Of a DNA stretch of 51,325 bases, positions 1 through 8,089 are shown one piece after another. The translations under genes were made by a program, and so were the position numbers. Each line of letters opens with the position of its first letter. Position 1 is the first letter of the stretch. The notes beneath the pieces were generated by a model. That model had not been told where the DNA came from and searched no databases. It saw only the letters and a list, made by a program, of their open reading frames with translations. Source of the DNA: JAJKJG01 sp036389455. Its GTDB lineage: Bacteria > Pseudomonadota > Alphaproteobacteria > Rhizobiales > Beijerinckiaceae. The DNA lies in NCBI GenBank assembly GCA_036389455.1, contig DASVPW010000075.1, forward strand, positions 1 to 51,325. The letters are read 5' to 3'.

Positions 1-775
1 GCCGTCGCCGCCGGCGAGGGAGTCGTCGCCGGCCTCGCCGTAGAGCACGTCGTCGCCGGCATAGCTCCACAGGACGTCCACGCCGTCGCCACCGTATAGG
101 GCGTCGTTGCCGCCATGGCCGTCCAGGTGGTCGTCGCCCCCGCCGCCGAACAGGGCGTCGTTGCCGTCGCCGCCGCCGAGGTAGTCGCCGTTGGCCTCGC
201 CGTAGAGCTGGTCGTCGCCTGTGCCGCCGATGAGGTAGTCGCCGCCGTCGCCGCCGGCGAGGTAGTCGTTTCCGGCCTCGCCGTAGAGCTGGTCGTTGCC
301 TATGCCGCCGATGAGCGAATCGACGCCGTCGCCGCCGGCGAGGGAGTCGTCGCCGGCCTCGCCGTAGAGCACGTCGTCGCCGGCATAGCTCCACAGGACG
401 TCGACGCCGTCGCCGCCGTACAGGGCGTCGTTGCCGCCATGGCCGTCCAGGTGGTCGTCGCCTGTGCCGCCGAACAGGGCGTCGTTGCCGTCGCCGCCGC
501 CGAGGTAGTCGCCGCCGTCGTCGCCCGCGAGGTAGTCGTCGTTGGCCTCGCCGTAGAGCTGGTCGTTGCCTATGCCGCCGATGATGGAGTCGTTGCCGTC
601 GCCGCCGGCGAGGGAGTCGTCGCCGGCCTCGCCGTAGAGCTGGTCGTCGCCGGCGTAGCTCCACAGGACGTCCACGCCATCGCCGCCGTACAGGGCGTCG
701 TTGCCGCCATGGCCGTCCAGGTGGTCGTCGCCCCCGCCGCCGTACAGGGCGTCGTTGCCGTCGCCGCCAAGGAGC
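1..775 (-). repeat. Nested RTX-coding tandem repeats (27-bp units within 324/270-bp blocks)
   Basis: Within the RTX gene the 27-bp (9-residue) units are organised into larger blocks. The same stretch of about 190 bp starts at 1, 325 and 595, giving spacings of 324 and 270 bp (12 and 10 nonapeptides). The marker LWSYAGDD, which departs from the usual GGxG motif, recurs once per block. By eye the 1-190 and 325-514 copies differ at only about six positions. The repeats are coding and in frame. Near-identity at the DNA level points to recent duplication or gene conversion. Confidence 0.85.
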
Positions 776-3700
776 GAGTCATTCCCGCCGGCGCCGCGCA
801 GGAGATCGGCGCCGGTGCCGCCGATGAGCGTGTCGGCGCCGTCGCTGCCCTCGATGGTGTCGTTGCCGCCGAGCCCGTCCCAGCTCCGGCCCGCGACGTC
901 GGCGTAGATCTCGTTCGCGGCGTCGCCGTACCACGTGTCGCTGCCGCCGTCGGCGTAATAGGCGGTCTGCCTGATGAGGGTGTGCGTGCCGCCGTGCACC
1001 TCGAACAGGCTGGCGAGCGAGACGGCCGTGTCCTGCGGCCCGAACCAGTAGAGCTGCTTCTCCGTGCCGCCCCCCTGGGGAACGGTCTCGAAGCTGTAGG
1101 CGGCCGGCCGGAGGTCGGCCCAGAGCTCGCCCGCGGTCTTGGTCACGCCCTGCGCCGTGAACTCGATCGCGTCGACGCCGCTGCGGGTCAGGAAGAAGTC
1201 CTGGATCGTCACCGTGCCGCGGCCGGTCTCGACGAACCGCTGCTCGGCGCTCGGGTAGTCCGGGTTGACCGTGGTGTCGACCCAGTCCCAGCGCCCCGTG
1301 CGCGGCGTCACCACGAGGTCGGCCCCGGCGCGCTCGTAGAGGGTCGCCCCGGCCGCGGTGTCGATGCCCGCCGCGGCGATCCGCACCACGTCGCTCTGCC
1401 ACACCGAGCCCGCGGTCGCCGCGACGACGGTGTCGCGCTCGAGGCCGTCGATCTGGACGACGTCGGAGCCGTCGCCGCCGACGAGGACGTCGAAGCCGCC
1501 GTTGCCGTTCAGCGTGTCGTTGCCGGCGCCGCCGACGAGGAGGTCGTCGCCACCGCCGCCGTTGAGGACGTCCTGGCCGTCGCCGCCGTGGAGCCAATCG
1601 TGGCCCTCGGCGCCGTTGATCGTGTCGTCGCCGGCGCCGCCGACGAGGATGTCGGTGCCGGCGTGGCCCGTGATCCCGTCGTTGCCGCCGCCGCCGTCGT
1701 AGCGGATGAGCGTGCCCGCGGCCTCGCCCGAAAAGCTCGCCCAGTCCGTGCCCGCCGTCCCGGTCTGGTTCTTGACGAGGCCCGGCCCGAAGGCGTTGTC
1801 GATCGCGGCCGTATGGTTGAGCTTGTGCAGGAGGAGCGTGTCGGGCTCGTTCGGGTCGATGTCCGGCGTCCAGTCGAGCTTGTCGGCGAGCCCGCGCTCC
1901 GCGAGGTTCGCCAGGATGCCGCCCTGGAAGTCCTTGTCGGAGCCGCGGTTCAGCCCGAGCTCCTCGGCGCGCTGCAGGGTGACGATCCAGCCGGCCGCGA
2001 AGTCCGAGTGCGGGTCGGCCGCGATGATGGCGTTGATGAGCCGGGCGTTGTCGAGGTAGAGGCGGAAGTCCTGCGCGGTCTGCAGGTCGAGGCCGAGCGT
2101 CACCAGCCCCTTGTTGTGGGAAGCCTCGAAGGCGCGCCGGGTGAGGATGTCGCCGCCGGCGATCGCCATCTGGGCGAGCACCGCCTCGACGCCCTTCTGC
2201 GCCACGGCGGCGAGCACGTCGTCGCGCGTGCCGTAGGCCGAGCGGTACAGGTCCTGGTAGCCGGCCGCGTAGGCGTACTGGTTGTTGTTGGTGTCGACGT
2301 AGTAGCCCAGCTCGACGCCCACGGCCTGGGTGGGGTTTGCGTGAGCGCCGATCTTCTGGAGAAGGTCGTTGACCGTCGCGATCACGTTGTTGGCGAGGCT
2401 GTAGCTGATCGTGAAGTCGGGGCTGTCCTTGACGTGCGCGACCTGCGTCCCGAGCTGCCCCGTGGCCGGATCGACCACGATCTTGAGGCCGGCCCAATCG
2501 TCGTTGTCGTAGAGCTGGTTGCCGGCCCAGGTCGCGATCACCTGGCCGAGGAAGGCGCCGACGAACTGGCCGAGGCCGGGGATGACGGCGTTGAGCGCCG
2601 TTCCGAGGACCGCTCCGGCGAGAGTCCCGAGCGCCGCCCCGGCGGTCGAGAACAGGGCCGCCTCCGGCGTCTCCGGGGTGATCACCCGCGAGGCGAGGAA
2701 ACTGCCGAAGGCCGAGCCGAAGCTCGGGCCGAGATCCGCCCAGTTGAAGCCGGTCGTGAAGATGGCGGCGGCCGACGGCGCGCCTCCCGCCGCCGTCTCG
2801 GCCACGAAGTTGAGCGCGTTCGTCAGGAAGCGCGAGGTCAGCGTGTTGCCGACGATCGAGAACACCTTCCCCTCGACCCCGGTGAGGTCGAGGGCGTCGG
2901 CAAGCTCGCCGATCAGCATCGACGACAGGAAGTTCCCGGCCGCTCCGATGGCGCCGTGCGCGAGCCCGATGCCGAGATCGCCGAAGGACTCGTCCATGAG
3001 GACGTCGAGGGCGGGCGTGGTGCCGTTCTCGAACTGGTCGAGCAGCGACTTGGCGTAGCCGTGCTGCAGGTAGTCGCCGACGTTCGACAGCACCGTGCCG
3101 AGGAGGGTCGAGGTCCCGAGCTCGACCATAACGTTGCCGTTCGCGATCAGCTTGCCGAGGTGGGAGCCGAGCATCGCCCCGGCTTGGGCGGCCGAGAGGT
3201 CGGCGTCCGGCACGCCCGGGTCCTCGTCGACCGCGACGATCGCCCCGCCGGGCGCGTGGTCGATCTCGAACTCGTCGTTGCCGAAATCGTCGAAGAAGGT
3301 GTCGTGGTGGCGGCCGTCGGGCTGCCAGTTCTCGCGCTCGACCGCGATGTCCATGCCGTTGCGGTAGCGCGTGACGGTCTCGATGTGGCCGTCCTCCACC
3401 CGCGTGAAGATCGTCTCGGTCTGATTGAAGGAGGCGACGATCTTGTCGCGCACGGCGTCGTAGAAGGTCGCGGTGTAACGGTCGTCCGAGAGCGAGCCGA
3501 CGTAGTCGCCGTAGGCCGTGATGTCGCCGTCGGCGATCGCTCCCATCATCAGGTCGACGTGGGCCGGGTTCGAGCCGTCGAAGTCGAAGCCGAACTCGTC
3601 GAAGAAGTCGCTCGCCGCGAAGGCGAGGGTCGGCGCCGAGTCGTTGTGGACCTGGACGTTGCCGGCGACGTAGGTGTGGTGGGTCTTGACCTCGAAGTTG

Positions 3701-4704
3701 TAGGTGCGCCAGCCGCGCACGACCTCGGGCTTCAGCGCCGCCCCGCCCTCGACCGGGTAGGCGACTTTCTCGGCCTGCTCATAGAGATGCGCGGTCTCGG
3801 CTGAGTAGACGGCGCGCTCGGCAACGACCTTCAGGGCGGTGCCTTCGGCGAGGAGGATCGTTGCGTCTTCCCGAAGGATGTCGTCGATGCGCGCGAAGCT
3901 GCCGTCGGAACGGCGGAAGTGGTGCCCCGGAGTTACCGTGATCTCGCCGAGTTTCTCGCGCGATCTGTCCGCTGCCCGAAGGATCAGCCATTCGGTCGTG
4001 ACATTGCGATAGATGCGCCCGACCTCGCCGGGAACTAGCCGGCCGTATGCGTCGATTGACATGACGCGGTCGCCGGGACGAATTGCCTCGATCGGCTTGT
4101 CGCTCCCGTCCGACATGAGCACCGGCGTGCCGCCCTGGAAGCAATTGCCGAAAAGCTGGTTTCCGTACTGAAGGCTGATCCGGGGGGAGTCCCAGCTTCC
4201 TCCAGGTCCTGTCCAGCCGGCCACCGCAGGGTTGAAGTCCGCCGGATAGCCGCTGAACGATAGGTTGATTCGCGGGTCCGTTCTGTTCGTGATGAGCTGC
4301 CCGGTAATAGTGGCCTCAGCGATCAGGTTCTCCACATCGGCCATCGTGAGATTGTTCTGGCGCGCATATTCGCCGATCTGCCGACCGATCTCGTTGTTGT
4401 AGAGATCCTTGTAATTGTCATAACTGTTTCTCGGATCGTTGGCCGCCCTATCGATGGCGACGGATTTCCACTCCCGGAAATCGCCCAGATTCTTTGATGC
4501 ATTCGCTCCGTACAAAAACGTAATCTCTGCAGAGGCAAAGGCATGGCCCCAAGCATTGCCCTGGTCATAATCTAGAGCAAATGCGTCTCGAGCTTGGTCT
4601 GTTTTTTGATCTATATAGGTTTCGTAACGCTTTCCTGCGATAATGGCCCCCACACCGGCACCGACGGCAGCAGCCCCCACAATGACCGGAACACTCCCAC
4701 TCAT
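1..4704 (-). CDS. Large RTX calcium-binding protein with N-terminal Hint domain (C-terminus cut by window)
   Basis: The reading frame is open from ATG 4704 to base 1 (1,568 codons), with no stop inside the window. Residues about 3-25 are a hydrophobic Val/Ala/Gly stretch. Residues about 45-165 resemble the DUF6973-type region (WGHAFASAEITFLYGAN, then NNEIGRQIG). A Hint domain follows at 188-354. It starts at Cys188 (CFQGGTPVLMSDGS), has TPGHHF in the middle and ends in TYVAGNVQVHN, with His353-Asn354 followed by Asp355. A region of about 600 residues follows that I cannot assign. RTX nonapeptides (GGxGxDxL type) lie at about 1005-1075 and from about 1287 to the edge. RTX repeats bind calcium and are typical of type I-secreted proteins. 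The Hint domain suggests self-cleavage. Type I signals are C-terminal, so that region is outside the window. It lies 35 bp downstream of the 4740-5168 gene, probably in the same transcript. Whether it is a toxin, an adhesin or an S-layer-like protein cannot be told. Confidence 0.85.
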   Translation of the reverse strand, partial: MSGSVPVIVGAAAVGAGVGAIIAGKRYETYIDQKTDQARDAFALDYDQGNAWGHAFASAEITFLYGANASKNLGDFREWKSVAIDRAANDPRNSYDNYKDLYNNEIGRQIGEYARQNNLTMADVENLIAEATITGQLITNRTDPRINLSFSGYPADFNPAVAGWTGPGGSWDSPRISLQYGNQLFGNCFQGGTPVLMSDGSDKPIEAIRPGDRVMSIDAYGRLVPGEVGRIYRNVTTEWLILRAADRSREKLGEITVTPGHHFRRSDGSFARIDDILREDATILLAEGTALKVVAERAVYSAETAHLYEQAEKVAYPVEGGAALKPEVVRGWRTYNFEVKTHHTYVAGNVQVHNDSAPTLAFAASDFFDEFGFDFDGSNPAHVDLMMGAIADGDITAYGDYVGSLSDDRYTATFYDAVRDKIVASFNQTETIFTRVEDGHIETVTRYRNGMDIAVERENWQPDGRHHDTFFDDFGNDEFEIDHAPGGAIVAVDEDPGVPDADLSAAQAGAMLGSHLGKLIANGNVMVELGTSTLLGTVLSNVGDYLQHGYAKSLLDQFENGTTPALDVLMDESFGDLGIGLAHGAIGAAGNFLSSMLIGELADALDLTGVEGKVFSIVGNTLTSRFLTNALNFVAETAAGGAPSAAAIFTTGFNWADLGPSFGSAFGSFLASRVITPETPEAALFSTAGAALGTLAGAVLGTALNAVIPGLGQFVGAFLGQVIATWAGNQLYDNDDWAGLKIVVDPATGQLGTQVAHVKDSPDFTISYSLANNVIATVNDLLQKIGAHANPTQAVGVELGYYVDTNNNQYAYAAGYQDLYRSAYGTRDDVLAAVAQKGVEAVLAQMAIAGGDILTRRAFEASHNKGLVTLGLDLQTAQDFRLYLDNARLINAIIAADPHSDFAAGWIVTLQRAEELGLNRGSDKDFQGGILANLAERGLADKLDWTPDIDPNEPDTLLLHKLNHTAAIDNAFGPGLVKNQTGTAGTDWASFSGEAAGTLIRYDGGGGNDGITGHAGTDILVGGAGDDTINGAEGHDWLHGGDGQDVLNGGGGDDLLVGGAGNDTLNGNGGFDVLVGGDGSDVVQIDGLERDTVVAATAGSVWQSDVVRIAAAGIDTAAGATLYERAGADLVVTPRTGRWDWVDTTVNPDYPSAEQRFVETGRGTVTIQDFFLTRSGVDAIEFTAQGVTKTAGELWADLRPAAYSFETVPQGGGTEKQLYWFGPQDTAVSLASLFEVHGGTHTLIRQTAYYADGGSDTWYGDAANEIYADVAGRSWDGLGGNDTIEGSDGADTLIGGTGADLLRGAGGNDSLLGGDGNDALYGGGGDDHLDGHGGNDALYGGDGVDVLWSYAGDDQLYGEAGDDSLAGGDGNDSIIGGIGNDQLYGEANDDYLAGDDGGDYLGGGDGNDALFGGTGDDHLDGHGGNDALYGGDGVDVLWSYAGDDVLYGEAGDDSLAGGDGVDSLIGGIGNDQLYGEAGNDYLAGGDGGDYLIGGTGDDQLYGEANGDYLGGGDGNDALFGGGGDDHLDGHGGNDALYGGDGVDVLWSYAGDDVLYGEAGDDSLAGGDG

Positions 4705-4739
4705 GTCAGTTCTCCAGCTTCTGCTCGTATGTAAGAGAA

Positions 4740-5168
4740 TTAGTTTTTCGAGACAGTTATGCGATTGATTGAGGCATCCACGGCAACAGATAAGCTGTCG
4801 GCGCAGATTTCGGTTTGGGGTATCTCGACGAGGTACCGGTTTGCATTGATGACGATGATCGGCAGATCGGTTCTACTTCGCGATTTGATGAACAGGAACT
4901 CTCGCCCGAGAAACATGTACTCGGCCCCGAGAATCTCGCGGGCCGGCCTGCCGAAGCGCCGATTCCGAAACCAGCCGATTCCCGTAGGAGAGCCAAGCAG
5001 AGCACAAGCATCGGGAAGAATAACTTCTGATCCTACTCGCTTAGCGCCAGGATAGTTATCGTCGTTCAGACATGCGATTCCACGGCACATCACTTGGTTT
5101 ATGGCATGCCAACCGAATCCAGCCAAAGCCATACATATAATTAATAAGAATAGAGCGATGGCCTTCAT
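4740..5168 (-). CDS. Small secreted or membrane-anchored protein of unknown function
   Basis: 142 residues. The N-terminus (MKAIALFLLIICMALAGFGW) is a classic signal peptide or anchor. The mature part has four cysteines (one in MCRGIAC, one in PDACALLG, one in TEICAD), which fits an exported disulfide-bonded protein. Base composition is clearly less GC-rich than the RTX gene, suggesting separate acquisition. It lies between the HlyC-like gene and the RTX gene on the same strand, 35 bp before the RTX start. The same position relative to the other HlyC-like copy is taken by a different secreted protein (6784-7347). I do not recognise the family. An accessory, immunity or chaperone role is only a guess from context. 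Confidence 0.7.
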   Translation of the reverse strand: MKAIALFLLIICMALAGFGWHAINQVMCRGIACLNDDNYPGAKRVGSEVILPDACALLGSPTGIGWFRNRRFGRPAREILGAEYMFLGREFLFIKSRSRTDLPIIVINANRYLVEIPQTEICADSLSVAVDASINRITVSKN

Positions 5169-5327
5169 GTTTTGCTACTCGGGTTTTGAAATCTTCGGTA
5201 AGCTATACCGTAAGCTCTTATTTAGCCACACCTACTGGTGCCGGGCGCCCCCGCGATCCCGCCGAAGCCGAGGAACCGTTCAACCTCGGTTCCCGAGTCG
5301 CCCTGGCCAATAGCCTGCCGTCCGTCC

Positions 5328-5792
5328 TCATGTCGCCCCCCGCTCCGGCCCTTCGTCCCAGCTTTGGCCCTCGATGGCCCCGAGGGTCTCCTTCGCGAAC
5401 GCCTCCCCGCCGCCGAACGGCGCGATGGTCTTGACAACCCTGAGTTTCTCGCCGGACTGCCAGTCCTGCGGCCGCAGGGTCGGCGCGCCGGCGTCGAGGC
5501 GGCACCCGACCTCCTCCGACACGCGGGCGTAGAGCACCGCCGCGGCCGGCCGGCCCTCGTGGTAGAAGAGCCGGAACTGGCGCAGGAGGATCGGCGGCAT
5601 CGCGAGCCATTCGAGGTCCGCGACGAGGTACTGCCGGAACTCGGCCGACTGGGTCATGAGCCAGACGATCTCGCCGAGCACCGCCGCGACCGTCTTGTCC
5701 GCGCCCGCCATCGCGGGGCCGGCTGCCGCCTGTCCGCCCGCGCCCTCCGGGACGCCCGTCCCGGAGGGCGCGGTCCCATTCCCACTGCTCAC
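5328..5792 (-). CDS. HlyC-like toxin-activating lysine-acyltransferase family protein, catalytic residues replaced
   Basis: HlyC-family enzymes acylate lysines of RTX toxins using acyl-ACP. From GEIVWLMTQS to KTIAPFGGG the protein aligns without gaps to HlyC as I remember it (WLW..SPLHR, EDWTSGD, IAPFG). The catalytic His23 of HlyC falls on Phe52 (SAEFR) and Asp92 on Lys121 (RVVKTIAPFG), so classical activity is doubtful. I prefer GTG 5792 (154 residues). It overlaps the stop of the preceding reading frame as GTGA, and the copy at 7344-7807 has the same arrangement. An in-frame ATG at 5855 would add 21 residues. The first 30 residues are a Gly/Ala/Pro-rich tail. Downstream come a small secreted protein and the RTX gene, its expected partner. 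Confidence 0.75.
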   Translation of the reverse strand: MSSGNGTAPSGTGVPEGAGGQAAAGPAMAGADKTVAAVLGEIVWLMTQSAEFRQYLVADLEWLAMPPILLRQFRLFYHEGRPAAAVLYARVSEEVGCRLDAGAPTLRPQDWQSGEKLRVVKTIAPFGGGEAFAKETLGAIEGQSWDEGPERGAT

Positions 5793-6232
5793 GCTGTCTG
5801 CCCCAATCCGCCGTCTTTGGGCGGCCCGTTTTTCGTCGCGGCCCTTTGCCAACAAGTCAAAGGATGGTCAATCGAGAGTTGCGCTGCCCGAACGGACATA
5901 CTGTCGCATGACGGCGGTCCTAACGCCGGTGGCCCACGGCGCGGCATTACGGCTCGACGTCCAACGCGATTGATACCCCATGCTATGTGACCGCCGGGCC
6001 AAGCTCCGCGCCCAAAGTCCCCAAGAGCCTCTTGGACCACCGTCAGTGTCTGAACGGCGCTCATGGAGAAATTCCAAGAGCCCTCGGGAATCGGACCCTT
6101 GTCAACAACGTTGGTCAGACTAGGATTCTGAAAACCTGGCCGACCTGAAACTGCGTCCCACGAACGAACGGTGGTAGCGCCCGAGAGAAGATTAAGTCGG
6201 TATCCGTCGAACACAAGCCTATAATCAGACAT
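5789..6232 (-). pseudogene. L,D-transpeptidase-like (DUF2778/Tlde1-like) gene, probably frameshifted
   Basis: The start at ATG 6232 has a good ribosome site (AGAGGA). The first 90 residues look like the DUF2778 family (SGRPGFQNP, DKGPIPEGSW, GRGAWPGG, AWGINRV), which includes peptidoglycan-targeting L,D-transpeptidase effectors. After AWGINRV the frame loses all resemblance, and no catalytic HGG...SxGC motif appears. A neighbouring frame has more natural codons (APWATGVRTAVMRQYVRSG) and stops at 5868, which suggests a frameshift plus a deletion. The frame listed here runs to 5789 and its stop overlaps the HlyC-like start (GTGA), so the original gene was probably translationally coupled to it. 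A divergent intact protein of 147 residues is the alternative. Confidence 0.45.
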
Positions 6233-6246
6233 TTCCTTTTCCTCTG

Positions 6247-6630
6247 TTAGATCCTGCAGATTGCTTCCGAGATAAATCCTAGCATTAGTATACATAGCGC
6301 TGCTATTACAACTAACATAACAACAGATAATAGTAATTCTCGGTGTGAAGTTATTTTTCTACAACGTGACATAGCATATGACAGGACTAGGGCAGAAAAG
6401 AAAGTTCTGCCAATGTGGCTCAGATCATTCAGTTTGGAATCCCGTGCGCATGGCATACTTTCTGGATATAGACCCTCAGAAATCAGATCTTTGACTGACA
6501 GCCAGCTGACATATTCTATTATAACTATAGCGAGTGCCAAGGACAGTGTAACCAAAGCTAATATGCCGTTTAGAAATGGGGGGCCGTCTGTCGCATGCCC
6601 CTTTTCCCGAACATTTGATACGTTTGCCAT
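6247..6630 (-). CDS. Small integral membrane protein, unknown
   Basis: 127 residues with about three hydrophobic segments: roughly 22-45 (ILALVTLSLALAIVIIEYV), a weaker one near 75-88, and 100-122 (LLLSVVMLVVIAALCILMLG). Base composition is AT-rich for this genome. It ends 15 bp before the L,D-transpeptidase-like reading frame on the same strand, so the two are probably cotranscribed. A membrane protein next to a peptidoglycan-targeting domain could be an immunity protein, but I see no family signature. The 150 bp upstream (6631-6783) contain only a 34-codon frame, 6641-6745, ending in TRVVDGRRQTVTRYIN. That faintly resembles the RTX protein's TRVEDGHIETVTRYRN. Confidence 0.6.
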   Translation of the reverse strand: MANVSNVREKGHATDGPPFLNGILALVTLSLALAIVIIEYVSWLSVKDLISEGLYPESMPCARDSKLNDLSHIGRTFFSALVLSYAMSRCRKITSHRELLLSVVMLVVIAALCILMLGFISEAICRI

Positions 6631-6783
6631 CTCTCGACACTCAATTGATGTAGCGGGTCACCGTCTGGCGCCTGCCATCGACGACCCGGGTGGTGAGAAG
6701 ACGCTCTCGCCTCCTCCTTTGAGCTCCAAAAAGGAGTGTCCCCATTTAGAGCCCCCGGCAATGTGAACTCGGGCTTGATACAT

Positions 6784-7347
6784 CTATCTTTCCCCTTTTT
6801 TTGCAAGGATTATAAGGCGACCGCTTTCGGTGCACTTGACATCTATATTGTTGCTTGAGGCTGTAAGAGCACCAAAAATTGTCGTTTTTATTTCAAAAAG
6901 ATTATGTCGAATATGCAACTCCTTGTTGGGACTGTCTTTTTCAAGTTTTATACCAATTAGTTCCCGAAAAGATTCACCAATAGCATGTGCTAAGTGAGAG
7001 CAATGTTGAGGACCGGCTTCAATCTCGAAAATTCTTTGATATTTCCCCTGGTTCGCTGGTCTACGCACCCTTATCAAATTACAAGATTGTAATATTTGTT
7101 TTACAGTTTCGGTAGTTGATTTTCTATCGGCAAGTTGAGTTATATCCTCTAAGTTGCACCATCGACTCTTCTGTTCAAAATTTTTCAGGGATGGCATTGG
7201 ATAGCCAGCAAGTCTGTAGAAAACGACTTGAGTGATAATAGACGCTAACGCCCCTGTCATTTGATTTTCCGGGGTGCTAAGCGCAGAGCTAGGCGATGTA
7301 AACACTCCCCCTAAGAGGAAAGCGACTATAAGGGTTCGGGTCATCAT
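6784..7347 (-). CDS. Secreted protein of unknown function
   Basis: 187 residues. The start at ATG 7347 overlaps the stop of the HlyC-like copy as ATGATGA, so it is translationally coupled. The signal peptide (MMTRTLIVAFLLGGVF then SPSSALS) implies export. The mature protein is Lys/Ile-rich with four cysteines. The coding sequence is strikingly AT-rich against the flanking GC-rich DNA, indicating foreign origin. A longer frame upstream overlaps the HlyC-like gene and is a shadow. By position it is the counterpart of 4740-5168 after the other HlyC-like gene, but the two proteins show no obvious similarity. Function unknown. Confidence 0.65.
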   Translation of the reverse strand: MMTRTLIVAFLLGGVFTSPSSALSTPENQMTGALASIITQVVFYRLAGYPMPSLKNFEQKSRWCNLEDITQLADRKSTTETVKQILQSCNLIRVRRPANQGKYQRIFEIEAGPQHCSHLAHAIGESFRELIGIKLEKDSPNKELHIRHNLFEIKTTIFGALTASSNNIDVKCTESGRLIILAKKGER

Positions 7348-7807
7348 GCACCTGCGGCTTCTGAATTCGGAGGTGTTCCAACCGCGTTTATAGCCTCCTT
7401 CGCGAACCCCTCCCCGCCGCCGAACGGCGCGATCGTTTTGACAACCCTGAGTTTGTCGCCGGACTGCCAGTCCTGCGGCCGCAGGGTCGGCGCGCCGGCG
7501 TCGAGGCGGCGCTCGACCTCCTCCGACACGCGCCCGTAGAGCACGGCCGCAACCGGCCGGCCCTCGTGGTAGAAGAGCCGGAACTGGCGCAGAAGGATCG
7601 GCGGCATCGCGAGCCACTCGAGGTCCGCGACGAGGTACTGCCGGAACTCGGCCGACTGGGTCATGAGCCAGACGATCTCGCCGAGCACCGCGCGACGGTC
7701 TTGTCCGCGCCCGCCCCGGCGCCGGCCGCCGGCCCGCCCGCCGGTTTGCCCGCAGGGCCCCCCGGGACGCCCGCCCCGGATGCCCCGTTCTCGTTCCCGC
7801 CGCTCAC
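7344..7807 (-). pseudogene. Second HlyC-like acyltransferase copy, 1-bp frameshift near its N-terminus
   Basis: Nearly identical in DNA to the 5328-5792 copy over most of its length. The N-terminal tail starts at GTG 7807 and reads in frame to GADKTVA. The first copy then continues AAVLGEIVWL, but here a base is missing (CACCGCGCGACG against CACCGCCGCGACC at about 7687), which shifts the frame. The remainder (GEIVWLMTQSAEFR to IAPFGGGEGF) is open and could start only at an internal GTG, 7688. It has the same Phe and Lys in place of the catalytic His and Asp. The extreme C-terminus differs from copy 1 and runs into the AT-rich secreted gene. A sequencing error cannot be excluded. Confidence 0.65.
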
Positions 7808-8089
7808 GGCGTCCGCCCCCCGTCCGGGGCCTTCAGGCGGCGCGTTCCGGTTGCGATTCCCTTGCCCGACCGCCGGTCCCGTGGCCGCAGCGCCGGCGCG
7901 CCGCCAGATGCCCGATGGTCAGGCCTGACGCGGCGCGGCTCTACAATCGCCTTGAAGAAATCCCCCACCCTGCAACGCCGTGTTCTTGCTTGTTGACGCA
8001 ACGCTAGCCGGGGCCGCAATTTCGTCAAGCGCGCAGAATGGGGAACTGCGCGGCCGCGGAAACGCGCGCGCCGATCATGGCAGGAAAAC

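Noticed and set aside
1..775. CRISPR-like regular repeats
   Set aside because: Units are 27 bp, coding, in frame and without unrelated spacers. They are RTX nonapeptides.
938..950. Other CACGTG sites (also near 23533, 30059 and 41364) as extra parS copies
   Set aside because: The cores lack the TTTC/GAAA flanks required for parS.
115..3804. Very long open frame on the plus strand (1,229 codons)
   Set aside because: It is in exact antisense codon phase with the RTX gene. Its Val/Ala-rich repeats are the mirror of GGxGxD codons.
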